DNA of 64,000 nt from Superficieibacter sp. HKU1 (GCF_029319185.1 NZ_CP119754.1:3224001-3288000), one strand, 5' to 3'; shown: positions 8,769 to 18,456, counted from the first letter of the stretch. Notes: generated from the letters alone by a model not told the origin. A program made the numbers and translations.

Positions 8769-9801
8769 TCCACAACGTGGGCCAGGCATCTGGCCCCTGC
8801 CAGTTATCGCAGTTAGGTTCCTCCGCATAACGCACCAGACTAAAGCGCTGGCCGTCAAAACGCCAGCGCGTCTGAATGCCGCAGTCCGCCAGTCCCCGCC
8901 CTTTTGCCAGCGTCGTCAGTTCGCGGGTTTTCTCGTCAAATCCGGCGTTCATCAACTCCATATCCGTTTCACCGCTGCCCGGCGTAAACGGCAGGCGTAA
9001 ACGTACCTGATACGAGGTAAAAGGCTTACGTCGCGACACCAGCCAGGCGAGGTCGACCGTATTGTAAGCCCCCGCCTCACAGCTTATCGCCATTAGCGCT
9101 TTATGATCGGTCAGCGCCCAGATGCGCACTTCGCGGCGGCTGGGATCCAATGAACACTGAATATTACTCATCTTCCAGTTGCCGTAGTCCAGCAGCGCGC
9201 TGCGTTCTTCATGCGTTAACGGCGTGGGCGTCGGGTTCACTGCCACCACCGTTTTGAGCGCGGGCGCAGGCGGGACGCGCAGCGGCGGATTATTGCCTTT
9301 GCCTATCCAGGCCGTCTGGCTACCCACGCGTTTTTGCCGATCGTCGATAAACAACAGCGCGGCCTTCAGGCCTTTCAGGGAAATAGTCTGTTGTCCACCG
9401 GCCAGAGTAATGGCCTGCCCGTCCTGAATCTGGGCTAAAAACGCGGCGACCGTCGCACCGTCGCTGGTCATGATGCGTAACGGATCGATGCGCCAGCGCG
9501 GGGAGGTGAATTTCAGGGGTTGTCCATCAAAGAGAAGGCGTGGTGCAATGGCGGAAGGTTTCGGTAATGACGTTTCTATTCCGCCACGTTCAATACGCAG
9601 GCTGGCATCGTTATGCGCGCCTGCGCTGCGACCGATGGTCATCACCAGACCAAAATGCTGACCGGTATTCCGCGCCACGCAAAAATTTTGGTTATTACAG
9701 GTGACCTGCCAGTCGGTAAACGCCTGTTGCACAGGCGCAGCCCACGCAGCGGAGGCCCAGCACCCTCCGATAAACCAAAACAGAAAAACGCGAAAATACA
9801 T
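8758..9801 (-). CDS. ypfG: YpfG, exported DUF1176 protein
   Basis: A 347-residue protein with a Sec signal peptide (hydrophobic segment about residues 5-20, likely cleavage after AAWAA) and a DUF1176 body; two Cys in the N-terminal third (VTCNNQNFCVARN) could form a periplasmic disulphide. The ATG at 9801 gives the E. coli length; a GTG three codons earlier is possible. It runs convergently into tktB. The function of the family is unknown; the neighbours do not suggest one. Confidence 0.85.
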   Translation of the reverse strand: MYFRVFLFWFIGGCWASAAWAAPVQQAFTDWQVTCNNQNFCVARNTGQHFGLVMTIGRSAGAHNDASLRIERGGIETSLPKPSAIAPRLLFDGQPLKFTSPRWRIDPLRIMTSDGATVAAFLAQIQDGQAITLAGGQQTISLKGLKAALLFIDDRQKRVGSQTAWIGKGNNPPLRVPPAPALKTVVAVNPTPTPLTHEERSALLDYGNWKMSNIQCSLDPSRREVRIWALTDHKALMAISCEAGAYNTVDLAWLVSRRKPFTSYQVRLRLPFTPGSGETDMELMNAGFDEKTRELTTLAKGRGLADCGIQTRWRFDGQRFSLVRYAEEPNCDNWQGPDAWPTLWITR

Positions 9802-9919
9802 GAACGGCACAGCCCCGGCAGAATAGAGTCATTTCACACAGGGCGTAACTCTACTGGCAAAAATGTACCGCTCAATCAGAATTATCGGATTGCGCTCATT
9901 AAAAGGGGTTGAGCCGATG

Positions 9920-10498
9920 TTAGCGTTGCATAAGCCCGGATGCCTGCAGATATTGCAGCAGGATCACCGTCTTACCGTCGCGGATTTCGCCTGTAGCGAC
10001 CATTTCCAGTGCGCAGCTAAACGGAATTTCCAGCACCTCAATATCTTCGTCTTCCACACCGCCACCTGCGTTTGCGCGCAGCGCATCGTCGTATTCAGCA
10101 ATAAAGAAGTGGACGATTTCGGTCACGCCGCCGGGAGACATATAGAGTTCAAAGACCTTACGCACCTCGCCGACACGATAACCCGTTTCTTCAATCGCTT
10201 CTTTGCGAATACAGGCTTCCGGCTCGTCGTCGTCCAGCAGGCCCGCACAGGTTTCGATAAGACGTCCATCTTCATTACCATTAACCCACGTCGCCACGCG
10301 GAACTGGCGGATCAGGACCACGGTATGTTTATCGCGGTTGTAAAGCAGGATCGTCGCACCATTTCCCCGATCGTACACTTCGCGCTTATGACGGATGATT
10401 TCGCCATTTTTTCGCGTTAAATCGTAGGTAATGTTGCGCAGAACGAAGTAGTTTTCGGAGAGGATTTTATCTTTTATAACGTCAATCTTGAACGACAT
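9920..10498 (-). CDS. nudK: GDP-mannose pyrophosphatase NudK
   Basis: Nudix hydrolase; the E. coli homologue cleaves GDP-mannose to GMP and mannose-1-phosphate. The 192-residue protein carries the Nudix box at about residues 86-108: G, a five-residue gap, E, then KEAIEETGY with the metal-binding glutamates. Length is one residue more than E. coli NudK. It lies between ypfG and aegA, as in E. coli, all on the minus strand but with intergenic gaps of 118 and 58 bases. Confidence 0.93.
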   Translation of the reverse strand: MSFKIDVIKDKILSENYFVLRNITYDLTRKNGEIIRHKREVYDRGNGATILLYNRDKHTVVLIRQFRVATWVNGNEDGRLIETCAGLLDDDEPEACIRKEAIEETGYRVGEVRKVFELYMSPGGVTEIVHFFIAEYDDALRANAGGGVEDEDIEVLEIPFSCALEMVATGEIRDGKTVILLQYLQASGLMQR

Positions 10499-10556
10499 AC
10501 AGGCTCCGCGATGAAAGAAGGAAGGGGTATCTTACGCCGCGAAGCCGCATTTGTCG

Positions 10557-12527
10557 TTAATGCGCTTTAAGCTGGCTGACGCCCAGCCATTGCAAAATGC
10601 CCTGCGCCGCGTGGCGTCCTTCCGCCATCGCGGTCACTACCAGATCGGCTCCGCGCACCGCGTCTCCCCCCGCGAAGATTTTCGGGTTGCTGGTCTGATA
10701 GCGATAGCGGCTGTTCACGCTGGCGGCAATCCGTCCCCAGCTATCCATCTGGACACCCTGCGCTTCCAGCCACGGCATACGGTGGGGATGGAAACCAAAG
10801 GCCATGATCACCGCGTCCGCTGGCATCACAAACTCGCTGCCGGGCACCGGCTTCGGAGCCCGGCGGCCTTTCGCATCCGGCTCCCCCAGTTGCGTACGCA
10901 GGAAACGCACGCCGCTGACGCGCCCCTCGCCGTCCACTTCAATCGTCACCGGCTGAACGTTAAATTCGAATTCCGCGCCCTCCTCCCGGGCATTTTTCAC
11001 CTCTTTCTTCGACCCTGGCATGTTGGCTTCGTCGCGTCGATAGGCGCAGGTGACGTTACTGGCCCCGTGACGCAGCGCGGTACGCACGCAGTCCATTGCC
11101 GTATCGCCGCCGCCCAGCACCACAACATTCTGCCCGCAGGTGTTAATCCAGGGCGACTGCGGCGACTCGCTTAATCCCATCACGTTTTTGGTGTTGGCAA
11201 TCAAAAACGGTAGCGCATCATAGACGCCCGGCGCATCGTCATTCGGCAGATCGGCCTTCATGGAGCGGTAGGTGCCAACGCCGACAAATACCGCGTCATA
11301 CTCTTCCAGCAGGGTGGCGAGCGGAATGTCTTTATCGATTTCGCAGTTAAGCTCAAAACGAACGCCCATAGCGGTGAAGATTTCCCGACGTCGCGCCAGC
11401 AGCGACTTATCCAGCTTGAAGGAGGGAATACCAAAGGTCAGCAGCCCGCCGATTTCCGGATGCCGATCGAACACCACCGGCTGCACGCCCTGGCGCACCA
11501 GCACATCGGCGCAGGCCAGACCCGCCGGGCCTGCGCCGATAATGGCGACGCGTCTGGTGGTGGCAGTGATGTGCCCCAAATCAGGCCGCCATCCCTGCGC
11601 CAGCGCCCGATCGGAAATATAGCGTTCAATATTGCCTATCGTCACTGCCCCGTGAGGATCGCGCACCGTACAGACCCCTTCGCACAGCCGATCCTGCGGG
11701 CATACGCGGCCCGTGATTTCCGGCAGACAGTTGGTCTGATGCGACAATTCAACCGCCGCCATGATGTCGCCCTGCTTCACATGGTCAATCCACTGCGGAA
11801 TATGATTGTGCAACGGGCAGTTCCATTCACAAATGCTGTGCTCGCCGCAGGTCAGGCAGCGTACGGCTTCTTGCTGTGCCTGAGCATCGCTGAACGGCAG
11901 ATAGATCTCCGCAAACCCGTTTTTACGGGCGGTGATATCCAGCTTATCCGGCTCGCCGCGCGGCGGCGTAGTGTTCATTTGATCGCGTTTGCTGAGTACC
12001 GGCACGCTTTGCGATTCAGGCCAGTGCTGTGTTTCACGCCGGGCAGCGTTCAGCCGACGCGCTTTTGCCAGCCCGCTCAGTCGCTCTGAGGTCATCATAT
12101 GCAGCGCATCTGCCGGGCAGTTCTGCACGCAGGCTGGCCCGTTCTCCCGGCTCGCGCACAAATCACATTTATGCGCAGTGGCTTTCACTCGCCCCGAGGC
12201 AACCGGCGCAATGACCATCTGCAGGGTGCCAAATGGACAGGCCACCACGCAGGATTTACACCCGATGCACTTTTCGTTGTTGACCTGTACGGCGAGGTCT
12301 ACCAACTGGATGGCGCCGTTGGGACAGCTACGCGCACACGGCGCGTCTTCACAGTGGTGACAGGTCACGGCATTGCGTTGCTCCCCATTTTTCACCACCG
12401 TAATGCGCGGCCTGAAATGCGATTTGGCGACGACGTGTTGCTCATCATTATGCGCCATCACGCAGGCCACTTCACACGAGTGGCAGGCAATACATTTTTC
12501 ACTATCAGCCATAATAAAACGATTCAT
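10557..12527 (-). CDS. aegA: AegA, iron-sulfur flavin oxidoreductase
   Basis: The 656-residue protein joins two units. The N-terminal part (about 1-180) is a ferredoxin of the DMSO-reductase B / HycB type with several CxxCxxCxxxC clusters (CIACHSCEVAC, CHHCEDAPCARSC, CIGCKSCVVAC, CDLC). The C-terminal part (about 210-656) resembles the small subunit of glutamate synthase, with a further CxxC set and two dinucleotide folds (IIGAGPAGLACADVL and VVLGGGDTAMDCV). In E. coli AegA is needed for anaerobic urate breakdown. I start at the ATG at 12527, preceded by AAGAGAA; the frame is open to 12560. In E. coli narQ follows upstream; it is absent here. Confidence 0.93.
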   Translation of the reverse strand: MNRFIMADSEKCIACHSCEVACVMAHNDEQHVVAKSHFRPRITVVKNGEQRNAVTCHHCEDAPCARSCPNGAIQLVDLAVQVNNEKCIGCKSCVVACPFGTLQMVIAPVASGRVKATAHKCDLCASRENGPACVQNCPADALHMMTSERLSGLAKARRLNAARRETQHWPESQSVPVLSKRDQMNTTPPRGEPDKLDITARKNGFAEIYLPFSDAQAQQEAVRCLTCGEHSICEWNCPLHNHIPQWIDHVKQGDIMAAVELSHQTNCLPEITGRVCPQDRLCEGVCTVRDPHGAVTIGNIERYISDRALAQGWRPDLGHITATTRRVAIIGAGPAGLACADVLVRQGVQPVVFDRHPEIGGLLTFGIPSFKLDKSLLARRREIFTAMGVRFELNCEIDKDIPLATLLEEYDAVFVGVGTYRSMKADLPNDDAPGVYDALPFLIANTKNVMGLSESPQSPWINTCGQNVVVLGGGDTAMDCVRTALRHGASNVTCAYRRDEANMPGSKKEVKNAREEGAEFEFNVQPVTIEVDGEGRVSGVRFLRTQLGEPDAKGRRAPKPVPGSEFVMPADAVIMAFGFHPHRMPWLEAQGVQMDSWGRIAASVNSRYRYQTSNPKIFAGGDAVRGADLVVTAMAEGRHAAQGILQWLGVSQLKAH

Positions 12528-12778
12528 GGCAGGGTTCTCTTGTTGCGGAATAAGCCTCAATTTCTATAGGTGTATTTTCTTAACCGAACTCCGCAGACCC
12601 GGCAATGGACATTTGCCCGGAAAACCGCAATATGTTGTGGGAACCTGTAATAGATCAATTTATTTAGCGTCGTTTGAAATTACGTTTCATTCGCCGCTAA
12701 TGGCAGGAGTTATCCTGCACGGTAAGCGAATGTAGAGAAAGGCAGGAAAGCGGTATGATAATTTACATTATCTCCTTA

Positions 12779-12796
12779 ATTTCTCCACGATTACGC
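12779..12796 (+). promoter_or_regulatory. Candidate BaeR box upstream of acrD
   Basis: The 338-base gap 12528-12865 holds no gene. At 12779-12796 it has ATTTCTCCACGATTACGC, which resembles the BaeR box TTTTTCTCCATNATTGGC that activates acrD and mdtABC in E. coli. It ends 69 bases before the acrD start. Only a by-eye match; several positions differ. Confidence 0.45.
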
Positions 12797-12865
12797 CCGG
12801 CCTTGCCGCTACAGTGTTGCGAGCAATGCAATAACAAAAAATGAGCAAACGAGGTTCTGATTCCG

Positions 12866-15800
12866 ATGGCGAATTTCTTTATTGATCGCCCCATTTTTGC
12901 CTGGGTGCTGGCGATTCTGCTGTGCCTGATGGGGACCCTGGCAATTTTTTCACTCCCCGTTGAGCAATATCCCGATCTTGCGCCGCCCAACGTGCGTATT
13001 ACGGCCAACTATCCCGGTGCTTCAGCACAAACGCTGGAGAATACGGTTACCCAGGTTATCGAACAGAATATGACCGGCCTCGACAACCTGATGTATATGT
13101 CGTCGCAAAGCAGTGCCACCGGACAGGCCACCGTTACCCTGAGTTTTATCGCCGGAACCAATCCTGACGAAGCGGTGCAGCAGGTGCAAAACCAGCTTCA
13201 ATCGGCGATGCGCAAACTGCCCCAGGCGGTGCAGGATCAGGGGGTGACGGTGCGTAAAACCGGTGACACCAACATTCTGACCATTGCCTTTGTGTCCACC
13301 GATGGCAGTATGGATAAGCAGGATATCGCCGACTATGTTGCCAGTAATATCCAGGAGCCGCTGAGCCGCATCAACGGTGTGGGCGATATCGACGCCTACG
13401 GTTCGCAATATTCCATGCGCATCTGGCTGGACCCGGCCAAACTGAACAGCTTCCAAATGACGGCGAAAGACGTCACCGACGCTATCGAGTCGCAGAACGC
13501 GCAAATCGCCGTCGGCCAGCTCGGCGGTACGCCATCGGTCGACAGGCAGGCGCTGAACGCGACCATTAACTCACAGTCGCTGTTGCAAACGCCGCAGCAG
13601 TTCCGCGACATCACTCTGCGGGTGAATCAGGATGGCTCTGAGGTGACGCTGGGTGATGTGGCAAGCGTCGAAATGGGGGCGGAGAAATATGACTATCTCA
13701 GCCGCTACAACCGCCAGCCTGCGTCCGGTCTGGGCGTCAAACTGGCGTCCGGAGCCAATGAAATGGCGACGGCGGAACTGGTGCTGCACCGTCTGGATGA
13801 GCTTTCGGCGTATTTCCCCCACGGTCTGGAATACAAAGTGGCTTACGAGACCACCTCTTTCGTCAAAGCCTCCATTACCGATGTGGTCAAAACGTTGCTG
13901 GAAGCCATTGTGCTGGTGTTCCTGGTGATGTACCTGTTTTTGCAAAATTTCCGCGCCACGTTAATCCCCACTATCGCGGTCCCGGTGGTATTAATGGGCA
14001 CCTTCGCCGTACTCTACGCTTTCGGTTACAGCATTAACACCCTCACCATGTTTGCGATGGTGCTGGCCATCGGTCTGCTGGTGGATGACGCCATCGTGGT
14101 GGTGGAAAACGTCGAACGTATCATGAGCGAGGAAGGGCTTTCGCCGCGCCAGGCGACGCGCAAGTCAATGGGCCAAATCCAGGGCGCACTGGTGGGGATT
14201 GCGATGGTGCTTTCCGCCGTGTTTGTACCCATGGCGTTCTTTGGCGGCACCACTGGCGCAATTTATCGCCAGTTCTCAATTACTATCGTCTCTGCCATGG
14301 TGTTGTCCGTGCTGGTGGCGATGATCCTGACGCCTGCTCTCTGCTGTACCCTGCTCAAACCGCTGCATAAAGGTGAACAGCACGGGCAGCGCGGATTTTT
14401 CGGCTGGTTCAACCGCACGTTCAATCGCAATGCCCGGCGTTATGAATCTGGCGTGGCGAAGATCCTTCATCGCAGCCTGCGCTGGATACTGATTTACGTG
14501 CTTCTGCTTGGCGGCGTGGTGTTTATCTTTCTGCGCCTGCCCTCTTCCTTTTTACCGCAGGAAGACCGCGGTATGTTTACCACCTCGGTTCAGCTTCCCA
14601 GCGGCTCTACCCAGCAGCAGACGCTGAAAGTCGTGCAAAAAGTTGAGGACTATTTCTTCAGCCACGAGAAAGACAATGTGACGTCTATCTTTGCCACCAT
14701 TGGCTCCGGGCCGGGCGGCAACGGGCAGAACGTGGCGCGTATGTTTATACGCCTGAAGGACTGGGATGACCGCGATATGAGCACCGGCTCCTCTTCTGCC
14801 ATTATTGAACGCGCGACGAAGGAGTTTGCTCATATCAATGAAGCGCGCGTTATTGCCAGCAGTCCGCCAGCGATCAGCGGTCTCGGCAGCTCTGCCGGGT
14901 TTGATATGGAATTGCAGGATCACGCCGGCAAAGGTCACGATGCGCTGATGGCCGCCCGTGACCAGCTGCTTGAACTGGCGGGGAAAGACACATCGCTCAC
15001 CCGCGTACGCCACAACGGCCTCGACGACAGCGCACAATTGCAGATCGATATCGATCAGCGTAAAGCGCAGGCGCTGGGTGTGAACATCGACGATATTAAC
15101 GATACGCTGCAAACCGCGTGGGGTTCCAGCTACGTTAACGACTTTATGGATCGCGGACGGGTGAAAAAAGTGTACGTCCAGGCGGCGGCCAAATACCGCA
15201 TGCTGCCGGGCGACATTAATTTGTGGTACGTGCGTAATAAAGACGGCAACATGGTGCCGTTCTCCGCCTTTGCGACGTCGCGCTGGGAAACCGGTTCGCC
15301 GCGTCTGGAACGCTATAACGGTTATTCCGCAGTGGAGATAGTCGGTGAAGCGGCACCGGGCGTCAGCACCGGTAGCGCGATGGATACGATGGAAAAACTG
15401 GTGCGTCAGTTGCCCGGCGGTTTTGGTCTGGAATGGACCGCGATGTCTTATCAGGAAAGACTGTCTGGCGCGCAGGCTCCAGCGCTCTACGCCCTTACCG
15501 TGCTGGTCATTTTTCTCTGTCTCGCCGCGCTCTATGAGAGCTGGTCGGTGCCTTTCTCGGTGATTCTGGTGGTGCCGCTTGGTATTTTGGGGGCGCTGCT
15601 CGCCACCTGGATGCGCGGTCTGGAAAACGATGTTTATTTCCAGGTCGGACTGCTGACGGTCATTGGCCTGTCGGCGAAAAACGCCATTCTGATTGTGGAG
15701 TTCGCCAATGAGATGAACCAGAAAGGTGAGGATTTGGTGAAAGCGACGCTTGACGCCTGCCGTCAGCGTCTGAGGCCCATCCTGATGACCTCGCTGGCCT

Positions 15801-15979
15801 TTATTTTTGGCGTGCTGCCGATGGCGACCAGTACGGGCGCGGGTTCGGGCAGCCAGCACGCGGTAGGTACCGGGGTAATAGGTGGCATGGTCTCAGCAAC
15901 CATTCTGGCGATTTTCTTCGTCCCGCTGTTCTTTGTGCTGGTACGCCGCCGCTTCCCGCTTAAGCCTCGACGCGAATAA
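12866..15979 (+). CDS. acrD: RND multidrug/aminoglycoside efflux pump AcrD
   Basis: Inner-membrane resistance-nodulation-division transporter that works with AcrA and TolC to expel aminoglycosides and anionic compounds using the proton gradient. The 1,037 residues equal the E. coli length. Visible are the N-terminal FFIDRPIFAWVLAI segment, the proton-relay Asp pair in GLLVDDAIVVVENVER (TM4), the TM10 lysine in LSAKNAILIVEFA and two large periplasmic loops. No membrane-fusion gene lies nearby, which is typical for acrD. A strong bidirectional terminator follows. Confidence 0.96.
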   Translation: MANFFIDRPIFAWVLAILLCLMGTLAIFSLPVEQYPDLAPPNVRITANYPGASAQTLENTVTQVIEQNMTGLDNLMYMSSQSSATGQATVTLSFIAGTNPDEAVQQVQNQLQSAMRKLPQAVQDQGVTVRKTGDTNILTIAFVSTDGSMDKQDIADYVASNIQEPLSRINGVGDIDAYGSQYSMRIWLDPAKLNSFQMTAKDVTDAIESQNAQIAVGQLGGTPSVDRQALNATINSQSLLQTPQQFRDITLRVNQDGSEVTLGDVASVEMGAEKYDYLSRYNRQPASGLGVKLASGANEMATAELVLHRLDELSAYFPHGLEYKVAYETTSFVKASITDVVKTLLEAIVLVFLVMYLFLQNFRATLIPTIAVPVVLMGTFAVLYAFGYSINTLTMFAMVLAIGLLVDDAIVVVENVERIMSEEGLSPRQATRKSMGQIQGALVGIAMVLSAVFVPMAFFGGTTGAIYRQFSITIVSAMVLSVLVAMILTPALCCTLLKPLHKGEQHGQRGFFGWFNRTFNRNARRYESGVAKILHRSLRWILIYVLLLGGVVFIFLRLPSSFLPQEDRGMFTTSVQLPSGSTQQQTLKVVQKVEDYFFSHEKDNVTSIFATIGSGPGGNGQNVARMFIRLKDWDDRDMSTGSSSAIIERATKEFAHINEARVIASSPPAISGLGSSAGFDMELQDHAGKGHDALMAARDQLLELAGKDTSLTRVRHNGLDDSAQLQIDIDQRKAQALGVNIDDINDTLQTAWGSSYVNDFMDRGRVKKVYVQAAAKYRMLPGDINLWYVRNKDGNMVPFSAFATSRWETGSPRLERYNGYSAVEIVGEAAPGVSTGSAMDTMEKLVRQLPGGFGLEWTAMSYQERLSGAQAPALYALTVLVIFLCLAALYESWSVPFSVILVVPLGILGALLATWMRGLENDVYFQVGLLTVIGLSAKNAILIVEFANEMNQKGEDLVKATLDACRQRLRPILMTSLAFIFGVLPMATSTGAGSGSQHAVGTGVIGGMVSATILAIFFVPLFFVLVRRRFPLKPRRE

Positions 15980-16000
15980 GATGTTCAACCGTTATGAACA

Positions 16001-16028
16001 AAAAAGCGACCTTAACGGTCGCTTTTTT
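16001..16028. terminator. Bidirectional rho-independent terminator between acrD and ypfM
   Basis: A stem of GCGACC/GGTCGC (16006-16011 with 16017-16022) is flanked by A's on the left and T's on the right, so it can stop transcription from acrD and from ypfM. Confidence 0.85.
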
Positions 16029-16064
16029 CTTGTACTGTATTGACTGCCAGTACGGCTGAAGATT

Positions 16065-16124
16065 TTATTTGCGCAACATGCCTTCAATAAAATCTTTCCA
16101 GTTCCCCAGTTCACGTTCAATCAT
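16065..16124 (-). CDS. ypfM: YpfM, 19-residue small protein
   Basis: A 19-codon gene whose product reads MIERELGNWKDFIEGMLRK, the same small protein as E. coli YpfM and located, as there, between acrD and yffB. The ATG at 16124 is preceded by GAGAGG, a good ribosome site. The charged and aromatic pattern fits a short amphipathic helix. The function is not known to me. Sequence, ribosome site and synteny all agree, so this is a real gene despite its size. Confidence 0.85.
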   Translation of the reverse strand: MIERELGNWKDFIEGMLRK

Positions 16125-16751
16125 ATACAACCTCTCTTTCTTATTATTGCTATTCTACAAAACTCTTTTATATATGTGAAGAAAATGATGCCACTGCAAT
16201 GATTATCGCCTCCTGGGGTATGCTTATCGGGTTAAACATAATATGAGCGCAATACGTTGCTTTTTATGTGACACATAGCAATATTTTGAAACAATGTTGC
16301 TAAGAGAAAAGAAATGATAATCCACATCAATTGCAGGGGCTGTTTTCGCTGCCATGAGCGCGACAGCCCCAGGAATGCTAAACACAGCGCTTATAGCGGG
16401 TAAGTTAATAGTGTTAACCCTCAACGCGAGGATTGTTAGCGTACGCAATTTATCTTGTTACAAATCAGATCCTGTATGACAATAATATGACGATCCGGAG
16501 GATAAAAATGCGGTGAGCGCAATAATAAGCGGAATTGCGGGAAAAAGGACTATTGATGCGTTTCTGTTATGACCCTTTTTTATATTCAGCCCAATCTGAA
16601 ATTTAGCTGACAAGCAAATCAATACAGGCATTTTTTATGCACTTTATATAAAGTTCGTTGCCATGCGATTACTTATGCGACAATACTGAATAATTAAATT
16701 TCATTCAAACTATCTGAACAAAAATAACAATTCAATGCAAGAGGATTAAAC
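16125..16751. other. 627-base gap without a recognisable gene
   Basis: AT-rich DNA between ypfM and yffB. It holds a stable hairpin at 16336-16370 (GGGGCTGT pairs with ACAGCCCC, with an inner CGCT/AGCG stem) without a T-tract. At 16496-16516 a strong ribosome site (GGAGG) is followed by ATG-CGG-TGA, a start that stops after two codons. A 74-codon open frame on the minus strand (16224-16448) shows no protein character. No RNA family is recognised. Confidence 0.5.
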
Positions 16752-17108
16752 ATGATCGTTCTGTACGGGATTAAAAATTGTGACACCGTCAAAAAAGCGC
16801 GTCGCTGGCTGGATGAACATGACCAGACATATCGATTTCATGACTATCGTAGCGATGGCCTGGACGATAAACTATTGAGCACATTTATCAATGAGCTTGG
16901 CTGGGAAGCGTTACTGAATACCCGCGGCACCACGTGGCGTAAGCTGGATGACGCGCAAAAAGCGGCGGTAAAAGAGGCGAATTCGGCCGCCGCATTAATG
17001 CTCGAAATGCCAGCAATCATCAAACGCCCATTGCTCTGCGCGCACGGGAAGCCTATGCTGCTTGGTTTTAATGATTCAGGTTACCAGACCTATTTTGACG
17101 AGGTGTAG
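16752..17108 (+). CDS. yffB: YffB, ArsC/Spx-family thioredoxin-fold protein
   Basis: A 118-residue ArsC-fold protein. The N-terminal strand-loop VLYGIKNCDTVKKARRWLDE shows the single active-site Cys (residue 10) of the ArsC/Spx family, and the central WRKLDD and C-terminal IIKRPLLCAHGKPMLLGF match the family pattern. The homologue is described as glutathione-binding with arsenate-reductase-like fold, but its substrate is unsettled. AGAGG precedes the ATG. dapE starts 3 bases after its stop, so yffB-dapE-ypfN is an operon as in E. coli. Confidence 0.9.
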   Translation: MIVLYGIKNCDTVKKARRWLDEHDQTYRFHDYRSDGLDDKLLSTFINELGWEALLNTRGTTWRKLDDAQKAAVKEANSAAALMLEMPAIIKRPLLCAHGKPMLLGFNDSGYQTYFDEV

Positions 17109-17111
17109 TGT

Positions 17112-18239
17112 ATGTCTTGCCCGGTCATTGAGCTGGCACAGCAGCTTATCCGCCGCCCTTCCCTGAGTCCCGACGACGCGGGATGCCAGGCATTAATGAT
17201 TGAACGTCTGCGCGCCATTGGCTTTACCATTGAGCATATGGATGTGGGCGATACCCGCAATTTCTGGGCCTGGCGTGGACAGGGTGAAACGCTGGCCTTT
17301 GCCGGACATACCGACGTGGTGCCCGCCGGCGATGCCGATCGCTGGATCAATCCGCCTTTTGAACCGACGATCCGCGACGGTATGCTGTTTGGTCGCGGCG
17401 CTGCGGACATGAAAGGTTCGCTGGCGGCGATGGTGGTCGCTGCAGAACGTTTCGTGGCGCAATATCCGCATCACCGGGGCCGGCTGGCGTTTCTTATCAC
17501 CTCAGATGAAGAAGCCAGTGCAAAGAACGGCACGGTTAAGGTCGTTGAAGCGCTAATGGCGCGCCGTGAAAGACTGGACTATTGCCTGGTGGGTGAACCT
17601 TCCAGCACCGAAGTTGTGGGGGATGTCGTCAAGAATGGTCGACGCGGTTCGCTTACCTGCAACCTGACCATTCATGGCGTGCAGGGCCACGTAGCCTATC
17701 CGCATCTGGCCGATAACCCGGTTCACCGCGCAGCGCCGATGCTGAACGAACTGGTCGCTATTGAGTGGGATCGGGGCAACGATTACTTCCCACCGACCAG
17801 CATGCAAATCGCCAATATTCAGGCGGGTACCGGCAGCAATAACGTTATTCCGGGCGATCTGTTCGTCCAGTTTAATTTCCGTTTCAGCACCGAACTGACG
17901 GATGAGCAGATTAAAGCTCACGTGGTTGCCCTGCTGGAAAAACACCAGCTGCGCTATACGCTGGACTGGTGGCTTTCCGGGCAGCCGTTCCTGACTGGCC
18001 GTGGCAAACTGATTGAGGCGGTGGTCAATGCCATTGAGCACTATAATGAAATTAAACCGCAACTGTTAACCACAGGCGGCACGTCAGACGGACGTTTTAT
18101 CGCCCGCATGGGGGCACAGGTGGTTGAACTCGGTCCGGTCAACGCGACCATTCATAAAATAAATGAATGCGTCAACGCTGCGGATTTGCAACTGCTGGCC
18201 CGGATGTATCAGCGTATTATGGAACAACTCGTCGCCTGA
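17112..18239 (+). CDS. dapE: N-succinyl-L,L-diaminopimelate desuccinylase DapE
   Basis: Zinc hydrolase of the M20 family that releases succinate from N-succinyl-LL-diaminopimelate in lysine and peptidoglycan-precursor synthesis. The 375 residues show the metal ligands in GHTDVVPAGD, GRGAADMKGS and TSDEEASAKNGT, and a late His in the C-terminal NATIHKINE segment. Length equals E. coli DapE. It follows yffB closely and is followed by ypfN 28 bases downstream. Confidence 0.97.
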   Translation: MSCPVIELAQQLIRRPSLSPDDAGCQALMIERLRAIGFTIEHMDVGDTRNFWAWRGQGETLAFAGHTDVVPAGDADRWINPPFEPTIRDGMLFGRGAADMKGSLAAMVVAAERFVAQYPHHRGRLAFLITSDEEASAKNGTVKVVEALMARRERLDYCLVGEPSSTEVVGDVVKNGRRGSLTCNLTIHGVQGHVAYPHLADNPVHRAAPMLNELVAIEWDRGNDYFPPTSMQIANIQAGTGSNNVIPGDLFVQFNFRFSTELTDEQIKAHVVALLEKHQLRYTLDWWLSGQPFLTGRGKLIEAVVNAIEHYNEIKPQLLTTGGTSDGRFIARMGAQVVELGPVNATIHKINECVNAADLQLLARMYQRIMEQLVA

Positions 18240-18267
18240 CGCGCCGCACAACATAGAGGATTCGCAC

Positions 18268-18456
18268 ATGGAATGGCTGACAAAATACTGGTGGGTTCTG
18301 GTACTGATTTTTCTGGTAGGCGTACTGCTGAACGTAATAAAAGATTTGAAACGCGTCGATCACAAAAAATTTCTTGCCAACAAGCCGGAGCTGCCCCCGC
18401 ATCGTGACTTTAATGATAAGTGGGACGATGAAGACGACTGGCCGAAGAAAAAGTAG
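18268..18456 (+). CDS. ypfN: YpfN, small membrane protein (UPF0370)
   Basis: A 62-residue protein with one N-terminal membrane segment (about residues 5-23) and a charged cytosolic tail ending in WDDEDDWPKKK. It is a member of UPF0370; the role is unknown. The ATG at 18268 follows AGAGGA; the frame is open further upstream inside dapE, but that region lacks a ribosome site. It is the last gene of the yffB-dapE-ypfN unit, and a terminator follows at once. Confidence 0.9.
   Translation: MEWLTKYWWVLVLIFLVGVLLNVIKDLKRVDHKKFLANKPELPPHRDFNDKWDDEDDWPKKK

Noticed and set aside
14552..15859. 435-codon open frame antisense to acrD
   Set aside because: Arises from acrD codon bias; no protein character and no start signal.
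16224..16448. 74-codon minus-strand frame in the acrD-yffB gap
   Set aside because: No ribosome site and no recognisable pattern; crosses the hairpin at 16336-16370.
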